A stretch of 64,000 nucleotides of DNA from Hydra vulgaris (GCF_038396675.1 NC_088921.1:38791501-38855500); one strand, 5' to 3'; counted from the first letter of the stretch, positions 35,281 through 46,015 are shown. A program made the numbers and translations. The notes: generated from the sequence alone by a model not told the origin.

Positions 35281-35977
35281 GTAAACTAGATGTCTAACTT
35301 GCAGGATTTAATAGGATGAAAAAATGAAGCTGCTTTTTTTGTTTATAAATATAGTCCGCCAGGGCAAAAGCTAAAGCCGATGTGTGGATAAAAGTTAAAA
35401 ATGCACGTCAAAAATAAATTAAAGATAATTCAAAAACATGTTTTAATAAATATATAATACTTATTAAAGTATTTTTATAAGCCTATGTTCATTAAAAAGC
35501 ATTATAATTCATAAAATGCTAAAAAAGCGTCTATCTTTTCACTTTTCTATTCAAAACTTTAATCCCTTCCTAATCGAAAATAAATTTAGAAATCATAAAT
35601 TATCATTTTAATTTTTTTTTTAATTTTCTTTTTATTTTAGGTGCCTCAAGAAGTCCTAACGGTCTTGTCACAGAGCACCGCAGAAGTGCATTTAACCAGG
35701 AAGTTCACGCCTCCTTCCTTACCGCGACGCGAAAATTTGTCCAGAGCTCGTTTCGAACCAGAATCTCCTGCTTATTAAGCAAGCGCTTTAACCACTGCGC
35801 CACGGCCGCATTTTACAATTATTCTAATTACCTCATAACCCTTTTACGTAAATAGTATTTATATTTAAAGTATATTTACTTCATTTAAGAAAAGAAAAGT
35901 TAAATTTGAAGAAAATCCGCTATTTGTAAAAATTAAAAGGCTTCACTTTTCGGATCGAAGTTAGACATCCAATTTAT
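35281..35977. mobile_element. Non-autonomous inverted-repeat element, 697 bp, 12-bp TSD
   Basis: Ends GTAAACTAGATGTCTAAC (35281-35298) and the reverse complement of GTTAGACATCCAATTTAT (35960-35977) match 15 of 18. The flanks are the identical 12-mer ATAATATATCAT (35269-35280 and 35978-35989). The insertion interrupts LINE coding, which resumes on both sides. No transposase is encoded, and the SINE at 35641-35810 lies inside. A long target-site duplication of 9-12 bp would suit a MULE-type mobiliser, but the family is not established. Confidence 0.75.
35641..35810 (-). mobile_element. tRNA-derived SINE, copy 2
   Basis: On the minus strand, GGCCGTGGCGCAGTGGTTAA carries the A box and GATTCTGGTTCGAAACG the B box. 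The arm CTTGC-TTAATAA-GCAGG forms a proper 5-bp anticodon stem with 7-nt loop and AAT anticodon. The body matches copy 1 (28829-29014), and a T-rich stretch at 35600-35640 is the A-tail on the minus strand. The head is less decayed than that of copy 1. Confidence 0.9.
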
Positions 35978-36252
35978 ATAATATATCATTGTCCAAAGAA
36001 CATTTAAAGTTTTTTGATTTATTTTTTTTCTTAGCTAGGAAAATTGGCATCATAGACAAAATAACATTTTTGAAAAAATGTTTATAAAGTTTATTTGCGT
36101 CGTCATTAGAGTTTATATGCTTCCAATAAAAATTGCAGTGACAACCGTTTTTTAAACTGTTTAATATTGTTCAAATTATATATGCGTTTACTTATTTTAT
36201 TTTTAGTTTTGATTTTAATTTTAGTATTTAAGTTAAATGATAGAAATAATGG

Positions 36253-36370
36253 GAAATGATATGCTTTCAATATACCTTTTTGTAAGTATTTGTATGATAT
36301 GCTTTCAATATATCTTCAAATGATATGCAATCTTTCAAATGATATGCTTTCAATATATCTTTTTGTAAGT
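36253..36370. repeat. Local repeats of GATATGCTTTCAATATATCT
   Basis: GATATGCTTTCAATATAYCT(TTTTGTAAGTA) occurs three times, with partial ATGATATGC copies between, in 120 bp. Confidence 0.85.
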
Positions 36371-36408
36371 ACATGAAGACATCGGTTGTAATAATGTTAT
36401 CAATGAGA

Positions 36409-36448
36409 GTTGCTGAGTTTATTGATATTTATCAATAAACTCAGCAAC
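36409..36448. repeat. Hairpin with 19-bp perfect arms, 2-nt loop
   Basis: GTTGCTGAGTTTATTGATA, spacer TT, then the exact reverse complement. Confidence 0.95.
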
Positions 36449-36500
36449 AGTCAAAAAAACGGTTCAAAATCTCTTTGAAGTCTAAACTGACACATAACAA

Positions 36501-36792
36501 GTGGGAAAAAAAGGCAAGAAATTAACTGAAAATGATTGGAAATTGATAAAATTAATTCAAATGTAGCATTAATTTCCAAATATTCGTTTTCTATATCAAA
36601 CTTTGAAACAATACTTTATATATATATGAGGCGCAAGATGAGATAAGGTACCAAGTCTATGAAATGGAGTTATTGACACAGCTGCATAGAATTAGGAATA
36701 AGCCACAAAATAAATCAAAAATCAGCTTGATAGGATCATTATCAGCAATTCTACAGAATTTTGAATGGAAGCGCTTTAGAAATGAAATTATT
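36501..36792. repeat. 292-bp segment duplicated at 40392-40685
   Basis: Nearly identical to 40392-40685 (only a few substitutions). It includes about 125 bp outside and 165 bp inside the left inverted repeat (GAGGCGCAAGATGAGATAAG) of the element at 40517-41821. This is either a truncated second element or a segmental copy of that locus. Confidence 0.9.
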
Positions 36793-38008
36793 TTGTTTGT
36801 TTATGCGATACAATGGTCGCAAAAAGTGACCAACGGAGCCGTCCAGTTACGTAGACCTGGGAGAAAATGTGAATATAGAAGTAGATTGTAGATGATGTCA
36901 TTGGATGAGAATCATAAATGGATGTAAAGACTATTTTGTAGGAGGAATAAAATTTTTTGACTCAGGGGTAGGGTGAACAATAACTCATGCTCTAGTCATC
37001 CCAAACAAATGATAAAACAATGGTCTATGAGTAAACAAGTCAATATAGATTCGCTGGTTTATTAATGGCAACCATGGCTAAAATTATCGCACCATACAAA
37101 AACAATAAAATAAAATAAGTAGATAACAAAATGTTAAGTAAAATGATAAAAAATGATAGTTCGGGCAATATAACAAGAAAAAAAAGGCTAATAAATAAGC
37201 TACTATTTATGGTCAAAACTCTAGATAATAAATTGAAAACTGATAATCACCTGTGTGACATAAAAGTATTTTAATGTCGTTAATATAACAAATTCATAAT
37301 ATAAAGCTCACAAAGCGCTAAAATACGTGGGTTTAAGAGATAAAAATAATGTTGGTGCCATGATAACCAATCAGAAATAAGTTGTGGATAATGGTGATCC
37401 CCCTCCTCAGGAATACACTGTGATCACCGATGACGTTTCGGAGAGCCCGAAACCTGCACTAACGCCACTCGTCAGGGGCGTGTCCTTGCAACAGATCTTA
37501 CCACCTGCACTCTACTTCATGTCAATATTGCAATATAATAGGGCTACACTACAGTCAATATTGCAATATAATAGGACTACACTACTAAAGCCAAAAATCC
37601 CTATCCCTATCCCAGTTTTTACAGCTTCAACATTCTTAGAGATGGTCATGAGGGTGGTTAGGGATGCGCGTGGTTTGAATATAAACAAATATGTAAATAC
37701 ATATAAATATCATGTACGCTTACATTAGAAGAGACAAACGTGTGCACATGCATGTATGCGCATGTATTAAAATAAATAATTTTAATGTATAGAAATAACA
37801 CAAAGCAAATAGAAAATACTAATTAATAATTATGAGTTACTTACCGTTTCTTTTATGGCTGAAATGTGTCTTAAATATATAATAAGTAAATACTACTCAT
37901 AAACATCGAAACTAAGTTAAGATGGTTTGTGGTTATTACAAATGTAGTTATTAAAATCAAATGTAGCATTAAAGTTTTCTTTATTCTGTCGTCTTTTATT
38001 TAATATCT
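36793..38008. other. Spacer with a small GC-richer unidentified segment
   Basis: 37384-37515 is notably less AT-rich (CCCCCTCCTCAGG, ACGTTTCGGAGAGCCCGAAA) and open for 114 codons, but the inferred peptide is not family-like. A 32-bp unit (GTCAATATTGCAATATAATA...) is tandemly duplicated at about 37519-37585. I could not assign this segment; a SINE or MITE remnant is possible. Confidence 0.4.
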
Positions 38009-40235
38009 TTATGGTACGTTTAAGAATAATTTTTGCATATTCCTTATCCAATTTTTTTTTTTAAGAGCCTCACTCAAAAAGACTGTGGAATTTAACACAT
38101 TGGCTAATGAACAAAGTGTTACTACAAGTAAGAGCTCAGATATTGCATTTTTTAGTAATGCAGCCTTTGATGAAGAATCCCGTTCATTCCACTGAGATAT
38201 CAAATCAAGTGTTTCTACTATATTTATTAAACAAGATTTAAAACTTAACACAGAATCATACCGTTCAATCCATCTCGTTTCGCATAAGCTTGTAAGCATT
38301 TCCTTATTTATATATTTAAGAACGTTACTTCGCTTCGGCGAAGCTTTTAAAAATGATATTACTTCTTTCATTGTGCCAGTTGTATTTCTTGCAGCTCGCA
38401 CAAAAGAACATTTGGAAATTGATAAGTTTAAAGCATGGTTGTGGCATGGACTTTTTATTGCGTTTAGTAGGATCTTCTGTAATTTTGTGACTGCTCCGTT
38501 GTTTTCACCTTACATAAGGCTGCATCCATAAGTACCTAAACCAACACAATCCTTTAAATTGAAGCCAAATTTTGTCAATGTGTTTGCAACTGTGTTTGCT
38601 AGCAATTCTCCAGTTAATACAGGTTCATAAGTAAAATCAGAATAATTTTCAATATGGCAGTTTACAAAACTAATAAAATCTTCACGGACTTCAGGTATTA
38701 ACATCAATATATCTTAATACAACTGTAACTTGAGAACTATGACTGGTATCCTTTGTTTCATCAAATATAACGCTATAAAACTTTCCTTTAAAAATTCTTG
38801 TTTTAATTAAGTCCTGAATTTTTTGAGCGGATAGTTCAACTATTTTATTTTGAATACTTTTACATATGTATGTTGCTTTAGAATTACAATTATTCAAATG
38901 GTTTTTTAAAATCTTGTTCCCAGCGCTCACTCAAAAGCGAAGCAATTCCCGAAGATTGCCATCATTAATTACTGAAGAGTTTTGATTTATTTCAAAGATT
39001 TGTCCCTCATTGCGATGACCTCGCAGAGCAATATTCTGTCGACCAAAAGATATTATAAATTCAACTATAGGCTTTAATCGTTCTCGATTTTCTTTAGCCT
39101 GTTTAAGTATTTCTTCGTTAACTAAATTACGTACATCTGTAGACGGACATTCATATGTTCTGATGAAATCTGATGCTGCCAACATAGCAACTTTGTGATA
39201 CGCATTGCAATCATGAAATTGTAAGTCTCCATCCTTACCCAAAAGCTTTAAATAACTAGCTTGAGTAATAGCACTTGACCTTGTATTCCCCCAACTTTTG
39301 CAAAAAAGAAGCAATACTTACAAAGAATTTCAAGGCATTCTGAAATCATTATCCACGGAAATTTATGTATATGCTTCTCAGACAAAAAGCAATTAACATT
39401 CTTACCCTTCTTTAAATGTACAGAATATGGATATTTGTAATTTGGACTAGGAAACCAATTGCATTTTAATATTCGGTACTTATTTTGTTCAACTACCTGA
39501 GGTGTTAAAAATGCCTCAATGTCTATAGGCAAACAGCTATCATCTTTTGTCACGGGTATTCAATTTTCTTTATTAATTTTTGCGTTAGTTTTAATCGTAA
39601 AATTAGCAGCTTCCATACCAAGTCCAGGATCTAGGGAAAAAGAAATAAGTTTTATTGTAATTTGATTATTTTCAGTCCGGCCAATAAATGCACAATTAAA
39701 TCGTTCGGATGATGACACCGAAGATAAAGGCAAAACGACAGGACCAGCATGGTCCTGTATTGGTAGAATTTTAATTCTTTTAACAAAATAGTCATCTAAA
39801 GAGCTTGTCCTCTTTACCCTGTTGGTCGTTGTAGCTAATAAAAATAATTTCATTAAAAATAGTAAAAATCATGTCATTTATTTATTTAAAATAGTATTAA
39901 ACACACTTTCGTTTTTTAAATAAGAAACTAATTCATAAGAAATTTAAAAAAAAATTCTTCGTATCTCACTTAAATACAACTTGTAGTGTATATAAGTGTA
40001 ATATAAATTCAAGTGTTACAACTTCAATTGTTGAAAAGTAAATACTTTTTTTTTTTTAATTTTGAAAAATAAATGTTTCGAAACTTTCATCGTTTTTCTT
40101 CGATTCGATTCGCTGCAGAATAATTTTTTGTATTTTGTTTTTCTTTTACAAATTTTTTAATAATATTGTGAAGTTTGACATTTCTTAGGGAGGGTAGTTA
40201 CCCCACCACCCACCTCCCCTTTGTATCCGTCACTG
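38009..40235 (-). pseudogene. hAT-family transposase, TTF/DUF4371 type, 3'-truncated
   Basis: Minus-strand pieces: an N-terminal segment (RTSSLDDYFVKRIKI, 39853-39560), the TTF-type zinc-finger-like region (KYRILKCNWFPSPNYKYPYS ... CKYCFFFAKV, 39553-39250), the linker with FHDCNAYHKVAMLAA and IISFGRQNIALRGHRNEG (39310-38990), the DUF4371-like core with GKFYSVIFDETKDTSHSSQV (38930-38691), ANTVANTLTKFGFNLKDCVG (38707-38510), and SLCETRWIERYDSVLSF (about 38300-38250). The C-terminal dimerisation domain is missing, and frameshifts occur at about 39250, 38930 and 38500. At 40235 the minus strand begins CAGTGACGGATACAAAGGGG, a plausible hAT-type 5' end. Confidence 0.8.
40213..40235 (-). repeat. Probable terminal repeat of the hAT at 38009-40235
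   Basis: Reverse complement CAGTGACGGATACAAAGGGG starts with CAGTG and has the GGATxCAxxGGGG wording seen at ends of TTF-type hAT elements. No partner end was found on the other side, consistent with 3' truncation. Confidence 0.55.
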
Positions 40236-40516
40236 ACTCCAATAGTATGGGAAATAAAAATCTTGCCTGATAAGTAGAGACAATAGCTATCACACAAAAC
40301 AGACTCAGATAAATTAAAAAATGATCAACCAGAGATAAAAAAATGTAACGTTAAAAACAATATTGTTGACAAAACGACCAAAAGAATATTAGTGGGGAAA
40401 AAAAAGGCAAGAAATTAACTGAAAATGATTGGAAATTGATAAAATTAATTCAAATGTAGCATTAATTTCCAAATATTCGTTTTCTATATCAAACTTTGAA
40501 ACAATGCTTTATATAT

Positions 40517-41821
40517 ATATGAGGCGCAAGATGAGATAAGGTACCAAGTCTATGAAATGGAGTTATTGACACAGCTGCATAGAATTAGGAATAAGCTACA
40601 AAATAAATCAAAAATCAGCTTGATAGGATCATTATCAGCAATTCTACAGAATTTCGAATGGAAGCGCTTTAGAAATGAAATTATTGAGAAAAAAACATTT
40701 TGAAAGTATGACATACTTTAAAATTGCATAACTATCATATATTGATGAAATTAGTGTTTATTATGAATTTTTTCTTATATTAGTATGTTAGAAATGAAAC
40801 GAAAACCTTTTACAATAAATATTTTTCAAGATTATTAACAAAAAGTAGAGTTTTACTTCTACATAGTGTCAATATGAAAAGGTACCAAGTCTACGGTAAT
40901 TAAGAATACTTTGAACTGTTCATACATTTTGTATGTTTGTTATCAATTTCAAGCCAATTACAATAAACATTTTTTCACAATTTTTAACAGAAACACACAA
41001 AAATTTCTAAACAGTGTCAATATGAAAAGGTACCAAGTCTACTGTCTTCGATTAGTAACATTACTGACATCAACTTTATATAAGATAACAAACCCTAATA
41101 GGTTGAAGAAAAAGTAGCAACCTAGTTCAAACAAGTAAAATACTACAATGCATTGCATTGTTAATTCAAGTCTGGCATTAAAAAACGACATGTTAGATAA
41201 AATATGTTTTCAACGGAAAAAGGACCAAGTTACGCCATTTTTTACGTAATTCTTGCTGTTCTGACCAATAATTACAACAAAAACATTAGATAATAATTGT
41301 GAGACAATTCAAAGCTTGGTAACCTGTATGTAACACACCAACTCAAATAAAGTTTTAAGCAAAAGCTATTAAATGATAAAGATTAGTGACTAATTTCGAT
41401 ACGAAATTAGGTTTTTAGAGCACATTAGATATTTCGTTATGTAAAAAAATAAAAATTTTCAACGCTGCTGTAATCGGAAATGACGTTTATTATTGTTAAT
41501 TAAATAAACAGTTATAAACGTCATTTCCTTATAAATTTCAATTACTTATAAATTTTATAAATAAAGGTAAACACTTGATGTCAAACAATCAAGGAATTTT
41601 TTAAAGACTTGGTACCTTTTAATAAAATTTTTAAAAGTCCTTTTTCTCAAACATAACTTGAGTTTTTTACCTTTTACAATAATAATAAAAAATAATAATT
41701 TAACTGTTAGAAAAGACAATAAAATCAATTTCAACTTTTTCAACCTCTCTTGCTTAAAACGCTTACATCTCCGAATCTAGAAATATAGACTTGGTACCTT
41801 ATCTCATCTTACGCCTCATAT
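40517..41821. mobile_element. 1.3-kb inverted-repeat element, possibly mariner-related MITE
   Basis: Left GAGGCGCAAGATGAGATAAG... (40521-40553) and right ...CTTATCTCATCTTACGCCTC (41785-41817) form a 33-bp inverted repeat with one mismatch, extendable to ATATGAGGCG. Both sides border TA-rich sequence, fitting a TA target. The 13-mer GGTACCAAGTCTA is repeated inside at about 40541, 40881 and 41030 (direct) and at 41605 and 41787 (inverted). ACAGTGTCAATATGAAAAGG precedes the copy at 41030 and nearly matches before the one at 40881. A hairpin GGAAATGACGTTTAT...ATAAACGTCATTTCC lies at 41476-41528. No transposase ORF. A Tc1 fragment follows at 42000 beyond a (TA)n run, but no link is shown. Confidence 0.7.
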
Positions 41822-41834
41822 GTATGTATGTATG

Positions 41835-41912
<78 letters not shown>
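41822..41912. repeat. TATG/TA microsatellite
   Basis: TATGTATGTATG followed by about 75 bp of TA dinucleotides. Confidence 0.97.
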
Positions 41913-41916
<4 letters not shown>

Positions 41917-41999
41917 TTAGATATATGTAATAACCCTAATATTTTCATAGATTTTAAAGATTGCTAAACAACCCTCATATAATAATCAATAATACTTTC

Positions 42000-42534
42000 A
42001 GGTATGCTTTATTGACGAGAGTACTTTGAAGTGTTAACAAAAAATATTCAATATGTAAAATAAAAAAATAGGGGAAAAGTACTTTTCGGACTGCATCATT
42101 CAAACTGTTAAACATCCCTTCTCAGCGATGTTTTGATCATTGATATGTGGCAGGCTCTATATTGTTGAGGGAATAATGAACCAATATAAAAAAGTACTGG
42201 AACAAAGATTGTTTCGACAATTGGCAGAATGGTTAGATCCAGATGAAAGGAAAACTTACATGCAGGACGGGGCAACATCTCATACGGCTAAATTAGTTAA
42301 AAAATATTCATCAAAACAGAAATTTACATAATTAGATCAGTTTGGAAACTCTCCTTACATATATCCTATCGAAAATGCTTCGGCGCTCTTTTAGAAGAAA
42401 ATACCTGGGTAAAAAAAGAAAAAAATCATTCATCACTTGAACTAAAACGAACAATAGCAGAAAAATGCTTAAAAAAAATGCTAAAAAGGATTCTGGCTGA
42501 TGTAGAGGCGAAAGGGGAAATTAACAATTATTAA
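42000..42534 (+). pseudogene. Tc1/mariner transposase fragment, catalytic half
   Basis: Starting at VCFIDESTL (first catalytic Asp, about 42002-42028), the plus strand carries a degraded middle, then LYIVEGIMNQ, YKKVLEQRLF and MQDGATSHTAK (second Asp, about 42261-42293). FGNSPYIYPIEN (about 42340-42375) is the NPIEN motif, with Tyr for Asn and the Glu kept. A C-terminal AEKCLKKMLKRILADVEAKG ends at 42534. Stops and frame changes occur at 42027-42130 and 42328. The DNA-binding N-terminal half is absent. Confidence 0.85.
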
Positions 42535-43722
42535 TCTTGAAATCATTTGTAGTAACTTTTAAATATTGCACTTTATTATCAATATGTTAGATGTTACTTT
42601 TTATTTGTGAATATTTCTTTAATTATAATAACTTTTGATCACATAAATCAAAAGAAAATATTAATATAATCAACTTTGAAACTCGTGTTGGTAAAAAATT
42701 GTAGGTGCATAAATAAATTATCATAAATAAATTATCATATAATTTGCTCATACTGTTGTTTTCATTATTTGTGATCAATTTTTACTGGTTTTAATTTGTT
42801 TTAACAGATTGGATTTAGCCATAAATGGAAAAGACAGCAATGATTGTTGGAAAAAATGATTTCATATTCTTGATTTAACTGCAACATAGGCTTACATTCA
42901 AGAATATTTCATCAATGCCTATTGTATCTATAAAAATGTATATTGTTGGTCATTTTATTATTTGGATAGCTTAGAAAAACAACTGAAACTTTTCCAAATG
43001 TAAAGGAACGCCATAAGGGAAACGTAAAAACGGCTTTAATTATTAATGCTTTACACCAAAATGCTTTGAAAAATTTTGTTTGCTCAGTTTTTTCTATCTG
43101 ACTTTCTTACTAAAAGATCAGACATTTTGACTTAGTATATATCAAATTATAAACAAGACTGATATGGTTTTAAAATTTCTTTTAAATTTTACGTTTTTAT
43201 TCATTTTTTTAAAATTAAAAAATATATTTTGTATTAAAATCTTTGGTTAAAGAGTAAAAACGAAAAGGTTCATGTAGATTGTTTTCAACTTAATACTTTT
43301 CTTTTTTTACTCGTTTGATTCGGTTGCGTTTAACCCTTTAAATACCGGATCATAATTTTACATTTGACACAACTGCAACGGCATTATTTGAATCAAAACA
43401 AGTTATTGTAATCACTAGTCCGTCCTCGACATATTTAAACAAAATATTTTTTTAATGTCATAATTTAAAGTGTCCCAAATTTAAAAAAATTTAAGTGCCT
43501 TAAATTAAAAAATTCAGACATTAAAAAATATTTACATACTTTTATCCATTTTTAAATTCACATATTATAAATATGTAAGTTGAAATCGTGAAACAAACAT
43601 TTTTTCAAAGCAAAATGATCATATAAACAATTATAAATGAAATCATTGAAATAATTAATGATTTTGATTATTAAAAACAAAAAAAATTTTGTCGTTCAAA
43701 TTTAGATCTTTAGTGTCGAGAC
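42535..43722. other. AT-rich spacer downstream of the membrane-protein gene
   Basis: No gene or repeat of note. On the minus strand this is the 3' flank of the gene ending at 43723 and should contain its polyadenylation site. AATAAA/ATTAAA-like strings are too common to choose one. Confidence 0.4.
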
Positions 43723-43913
43723 TTAACTAATACTGTTTGACGATTTTAAACCTTCACTATAATTTCTTTTTTTCCAATATTGCCATACAGTTAAAACAAA
43801 TCCTTTGGACCTTGAGCGAGTAAGAAAACAAAAAATCAAAGCTGTAATAATCATAAATGCAGGAACAAGCATAAACAACACCCAAACAAGAGCTCTGAAC
43901 GCAATTCCATTTT
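43723..43913 (-). CDS. Single-pass membrane protein, terminal exon (TM segment and cytoplasmic tail)
   Basis: After a polypyrimidine/AG acceptor (43914-43915), this last exon encodes ENGIAFRA, a strongly hydrophobic helix (LVWVLFMLVPAFMIITALIFCFL, about 23 residues), a basic stop-transfer TRSRSK, and a roughly 30-residue tail with WQYWKKRNYSEGLKSSNSIS, then TAA. It joins exon 45148-45317 in phase (G plus AA gives Glu). The preceding exons carry cysteines and an N-glycosylation sequon, so a type I topology with extracellular N-terminus is inferred. I do not recognise the family. The visible portion of the gene is 515 nt of coding sequence. Confidence 0.75.
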
Positions 43914-44220
43914 CTAAAAAAAAAGGAAACATCAAGTATAAAATCGACAAATATTAAAAAAAAAAAAAACTAAATTGGTTTTTAAAATCAATAAAAAATT
44001 ATTATTAAAATAAAATATAAACAATAAAAATAACATAAAAATTATAAATTATATATCATAAAATTCTAAAAATCCAGTAAAACTTGCTAACGATAAAAAG
44101 AGTCAAACTTCAATATTTTTTAGGAACCAAAAAAGGCTTTAACTCCTTAAAAAAAAATTTTAAATTCCACTGTCCTATCAGCAATATAATGGAACCCAGT
44201 TCTTCTTGCTTACAAAACAT

Positions 44221-44275
44221 GATTGAACCCAGTCCTTCTTGCTTACAAAACGCTCTACCACTACGCCACTTATTG
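44221..44275 (-). repeat. tRNA-like SINE head or tRNA pseudogene (minus)
   Basis: The minus strand reads AAGTGGCGTAGTGGTAGAGC (A box) and, about 40 bases on, ACTGGGTTCAATC (B box). The segment GAACCCAGT-CTTCTTGCTTA around the B box is tandemly duplicated (44202-44216 and 44226-44240 on plus coordinates). It cannot fold as an intact tRNA. Confidence 0.6.
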
Positions 44276-44431
44276 CATAAATTATCAATATACCAAATAT
44301 CTCACGAAAGAATAATATACCAAAAGCCTGTGTCCATATTATTAACTTATAATTAAATCAACTAAAAGTTCATAAGTGTGGTGTGTACTTTGTATATTTT
44401 GTTGTTGATTTGAATACGAGCCAAATTTGAT

Positions 44432-44495
44432 CAGCCTTGGTACAGAGGATAAAGCACTGTCTTTAGAATCGAGAGGTATAAGGTTCGAAGAATGC
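44432..44495 (+). repeat. tRNA-like SINE head
   Basis: CCTTGGTACAGAGGATAAAG is an A-box-like start, and TAAGGTTCGAAGAA is a B box 45 bp later. The usual spacing suggests a decayed tRNA-derived SINE head with no recognised body. It lies about 160 bp from the oppositely oriented one at 44221-44275. Confidence 0.55.
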
Positions 44496-45147
44496 TTAGA
44501 AAACTTATTGATTGTTAATTTAAAAAAAAATAAAATCCGTAGTTTAAAAAAACAAAGTTAAAAACATATACCAGATAATCGGTTAAAAATTTATTTATCT
44601 CAAATTGGTTGAAAATGAAAATCTATAAAATAGGTCGAAAAATAAATCGGTCGAAAACGAAAACGCCATAAATTAGTTGAAAATAAAAAAGACTATATTC
44701 GGAATTGAAAATAATTTAGGCATCAGTAAGTTATCTGAAAATTAGTCCCACTTTTTAATAGATGTTCTTTTTGTAGAACAATTTTGTAGGTCTTGATTTT
44801 TGTAGGTCTAACTATCTGACACGCACAAATACATATAAAAATCTTCATAATAGTAGTACTTTTTCACGTACATTTAAATGTTTTACAGTTTTTAGAAAAT
44901 ATGAGTATAAACGGACAAGTTAAAAAGAAAAAACTTTAAAAAACTTGCTTGTGCCATTTATTTTTTTGCCCACTCTATATTGTAGGTAGCAAATTTAAGT
45001 TAAGGTTAGTTAAGGTCAAATATTTTTAAATTAATTTATAAAATACTCCCACGTCCCTTCTTTAAACCATATAATAATGTATCTAGATTTTATCAAAGTA
45101 AATATCTTACCCATATAAACAATTTACTGAAAAAAAAAACAACCTAC

Positions 45148-45317
45148 CACTGTTATAGTTATTGTAATCTTGGATTTCCATTAATATTTCTAGAGTAGTA
45201 CCATTGTAAGGAAAGTCACAGTATGCATATGCATTGCAGAAAACTTCAACAAACGGAAATGTCCATTTCTTAAAGATAACAGTAAAGTTCAAATCCAGAC
45301 TGTCGTTTCTTAATGAA
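45148..45317 (-). CDS. Single-pass membrane protein, internal exon (extracellular)
   Basis: Bounded by a TTTTTTAG acceptor (45318-45319) and a GTAGGT donor (45142-45147). It encodes NSLRNDSLDLNFTVIFKKW, PFVEVFCNAYAYCDFPYNGT and LEILMEIQDYNNYNS, with sequons NDS and NFT, and NGT close to two cysteines. The split codon AA|T at its 5' end and G|AA at its 3' end match the neighbouring exons exactly. The CN...YCDFP pattern is loosely reminiscent of secreted lipid-binding (ML/NPC2-like) folds, but that is a weak impression only. Confidence 0.75.
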
Positions 45318-45684
45318 CTAAAAAACAAAAAAAAATTTCGAGCTAAGGTTTTCCAATCTATTTGTTTGATAAGCATGTAAAGTACTCTGATCTATAGCCC
45401 TGATCGATTTCACCCAATCTAGCCGTGGAGCACCAGTGATTTATAACCCCTTGAGCTATATATCAAGAGCCCAAAACACACACAGTTTAAAGTGTTCATG
45501 CAAATTAAGAACACTTTTAGCCATGTTGTAAAGTAACAAAAGCATATTTTGAATACAAAAATTTAAATGATTTAGCTGTGTTCTTTGAGATATTTTGAGT
45601 TTAATTTTAAATTTATATGTTTATTTTATGAACATAGTATCAAAATTGAAGGAGCTTAGCTAAAGGTTTTTTTCTTATAGTGGT

Positions 45685-45955
45685 GACGTGTCTGGAATTA
45701 TTGTGGACAATTGTGTTGATCTAGAAGTACTTTGCTTTAAATATTTTTAGTCCATTCTAGTGAGTTGTTTTAAAAATTTTTTCATGATAGATACCATGGT
45801 GATGGTGATTCAAATTCTTATTATAAAACTTCTTATGAAGAAGTTATTTATTCTGAGCCGTACAAGTCTTATGGTATAACACCAGAAAAGCTTGAATGTG
45901 TTGGACATGCTTAGAATCCGAATGGGAACAAGATTTCAGAGTATTTTACAGTTAT
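45685..45955 (+). pseudogene. Mutator-like transposase-domain relic
   Basis: The plus strand reads RYHGDGDSNSYYKTSYEEV, PYKSYGITPEKLECVGHA, then, after a frame change, IRMGTRFQ. HGDGDSxSY...PYG...K.ECVGH..KRMGTR is the wording I know from the Mutator-like transposase domain proteins common in arthropods and cnidarians. Only about 80 residues remain, with a stop after GHA. It lies in an intron of the minus-strand membrane-protein gene, directly before the minisatellite. Confidence 0.55.
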
Positions 45956-46015
45956 ATAAAATGATACAGTTTTCGCTATTCTTTTTCAGATTTTTTGGAT
46001 AAAAACATCTGAAAA

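Larger units (their letters stand above)
34476..36150 (-). pseudogene. CR1/jockey-like LINE fragment with nested insertions
   Basis: Minus-strand pieces in order. A pre-RT segment (NSNDDANKLYKHFFKNVILSMMPIF, about 36110-36030) ends in SLDNDI at 35990. Then comes the 697-bp insertion at 35281-35977. Coding resumes as YYCLWITKGFKKSSKIKQKLY (35270-35200) and NYKYLLEKLVKTEKKTYYS. KASGADKINGNIVLECFEKL (about 34860-34800) is the start of the RT domain. A GC-rich unclassified insert of about 150 bp (34600-34755) replaces the segment before SVLSTFSKILEKVFDNRLYTYF (34590-34520). The copy ends near 34476 against the hAT boundary. Dead, but useful as a dated host for the insertions. Confidence 0.8.

Noticed and set aside
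37384..37728. 114-codon ORF in a GC-richer patch
   Set aside because: It contains a 32-bp tandem duplication, low-complexity proline and isoleucine stretches and no family resemblance, so it is not supported as a gene.
41822..42534. Linking the Tc1 fragment at 42000 to the inverted-repeat element at 40517-41821 as one transposon
   Set aside because: The transposase lies outside the inverted repeats and is separated by a (TA)n array, so there is no structural evidence that they belong together.
44432..44495. Functional tRNA gene
   Set aside because: A and B boxes are present, but acceptor and T stems do not pair well. It is better read as a decayed SINE head. The same applies to 44221-44275.
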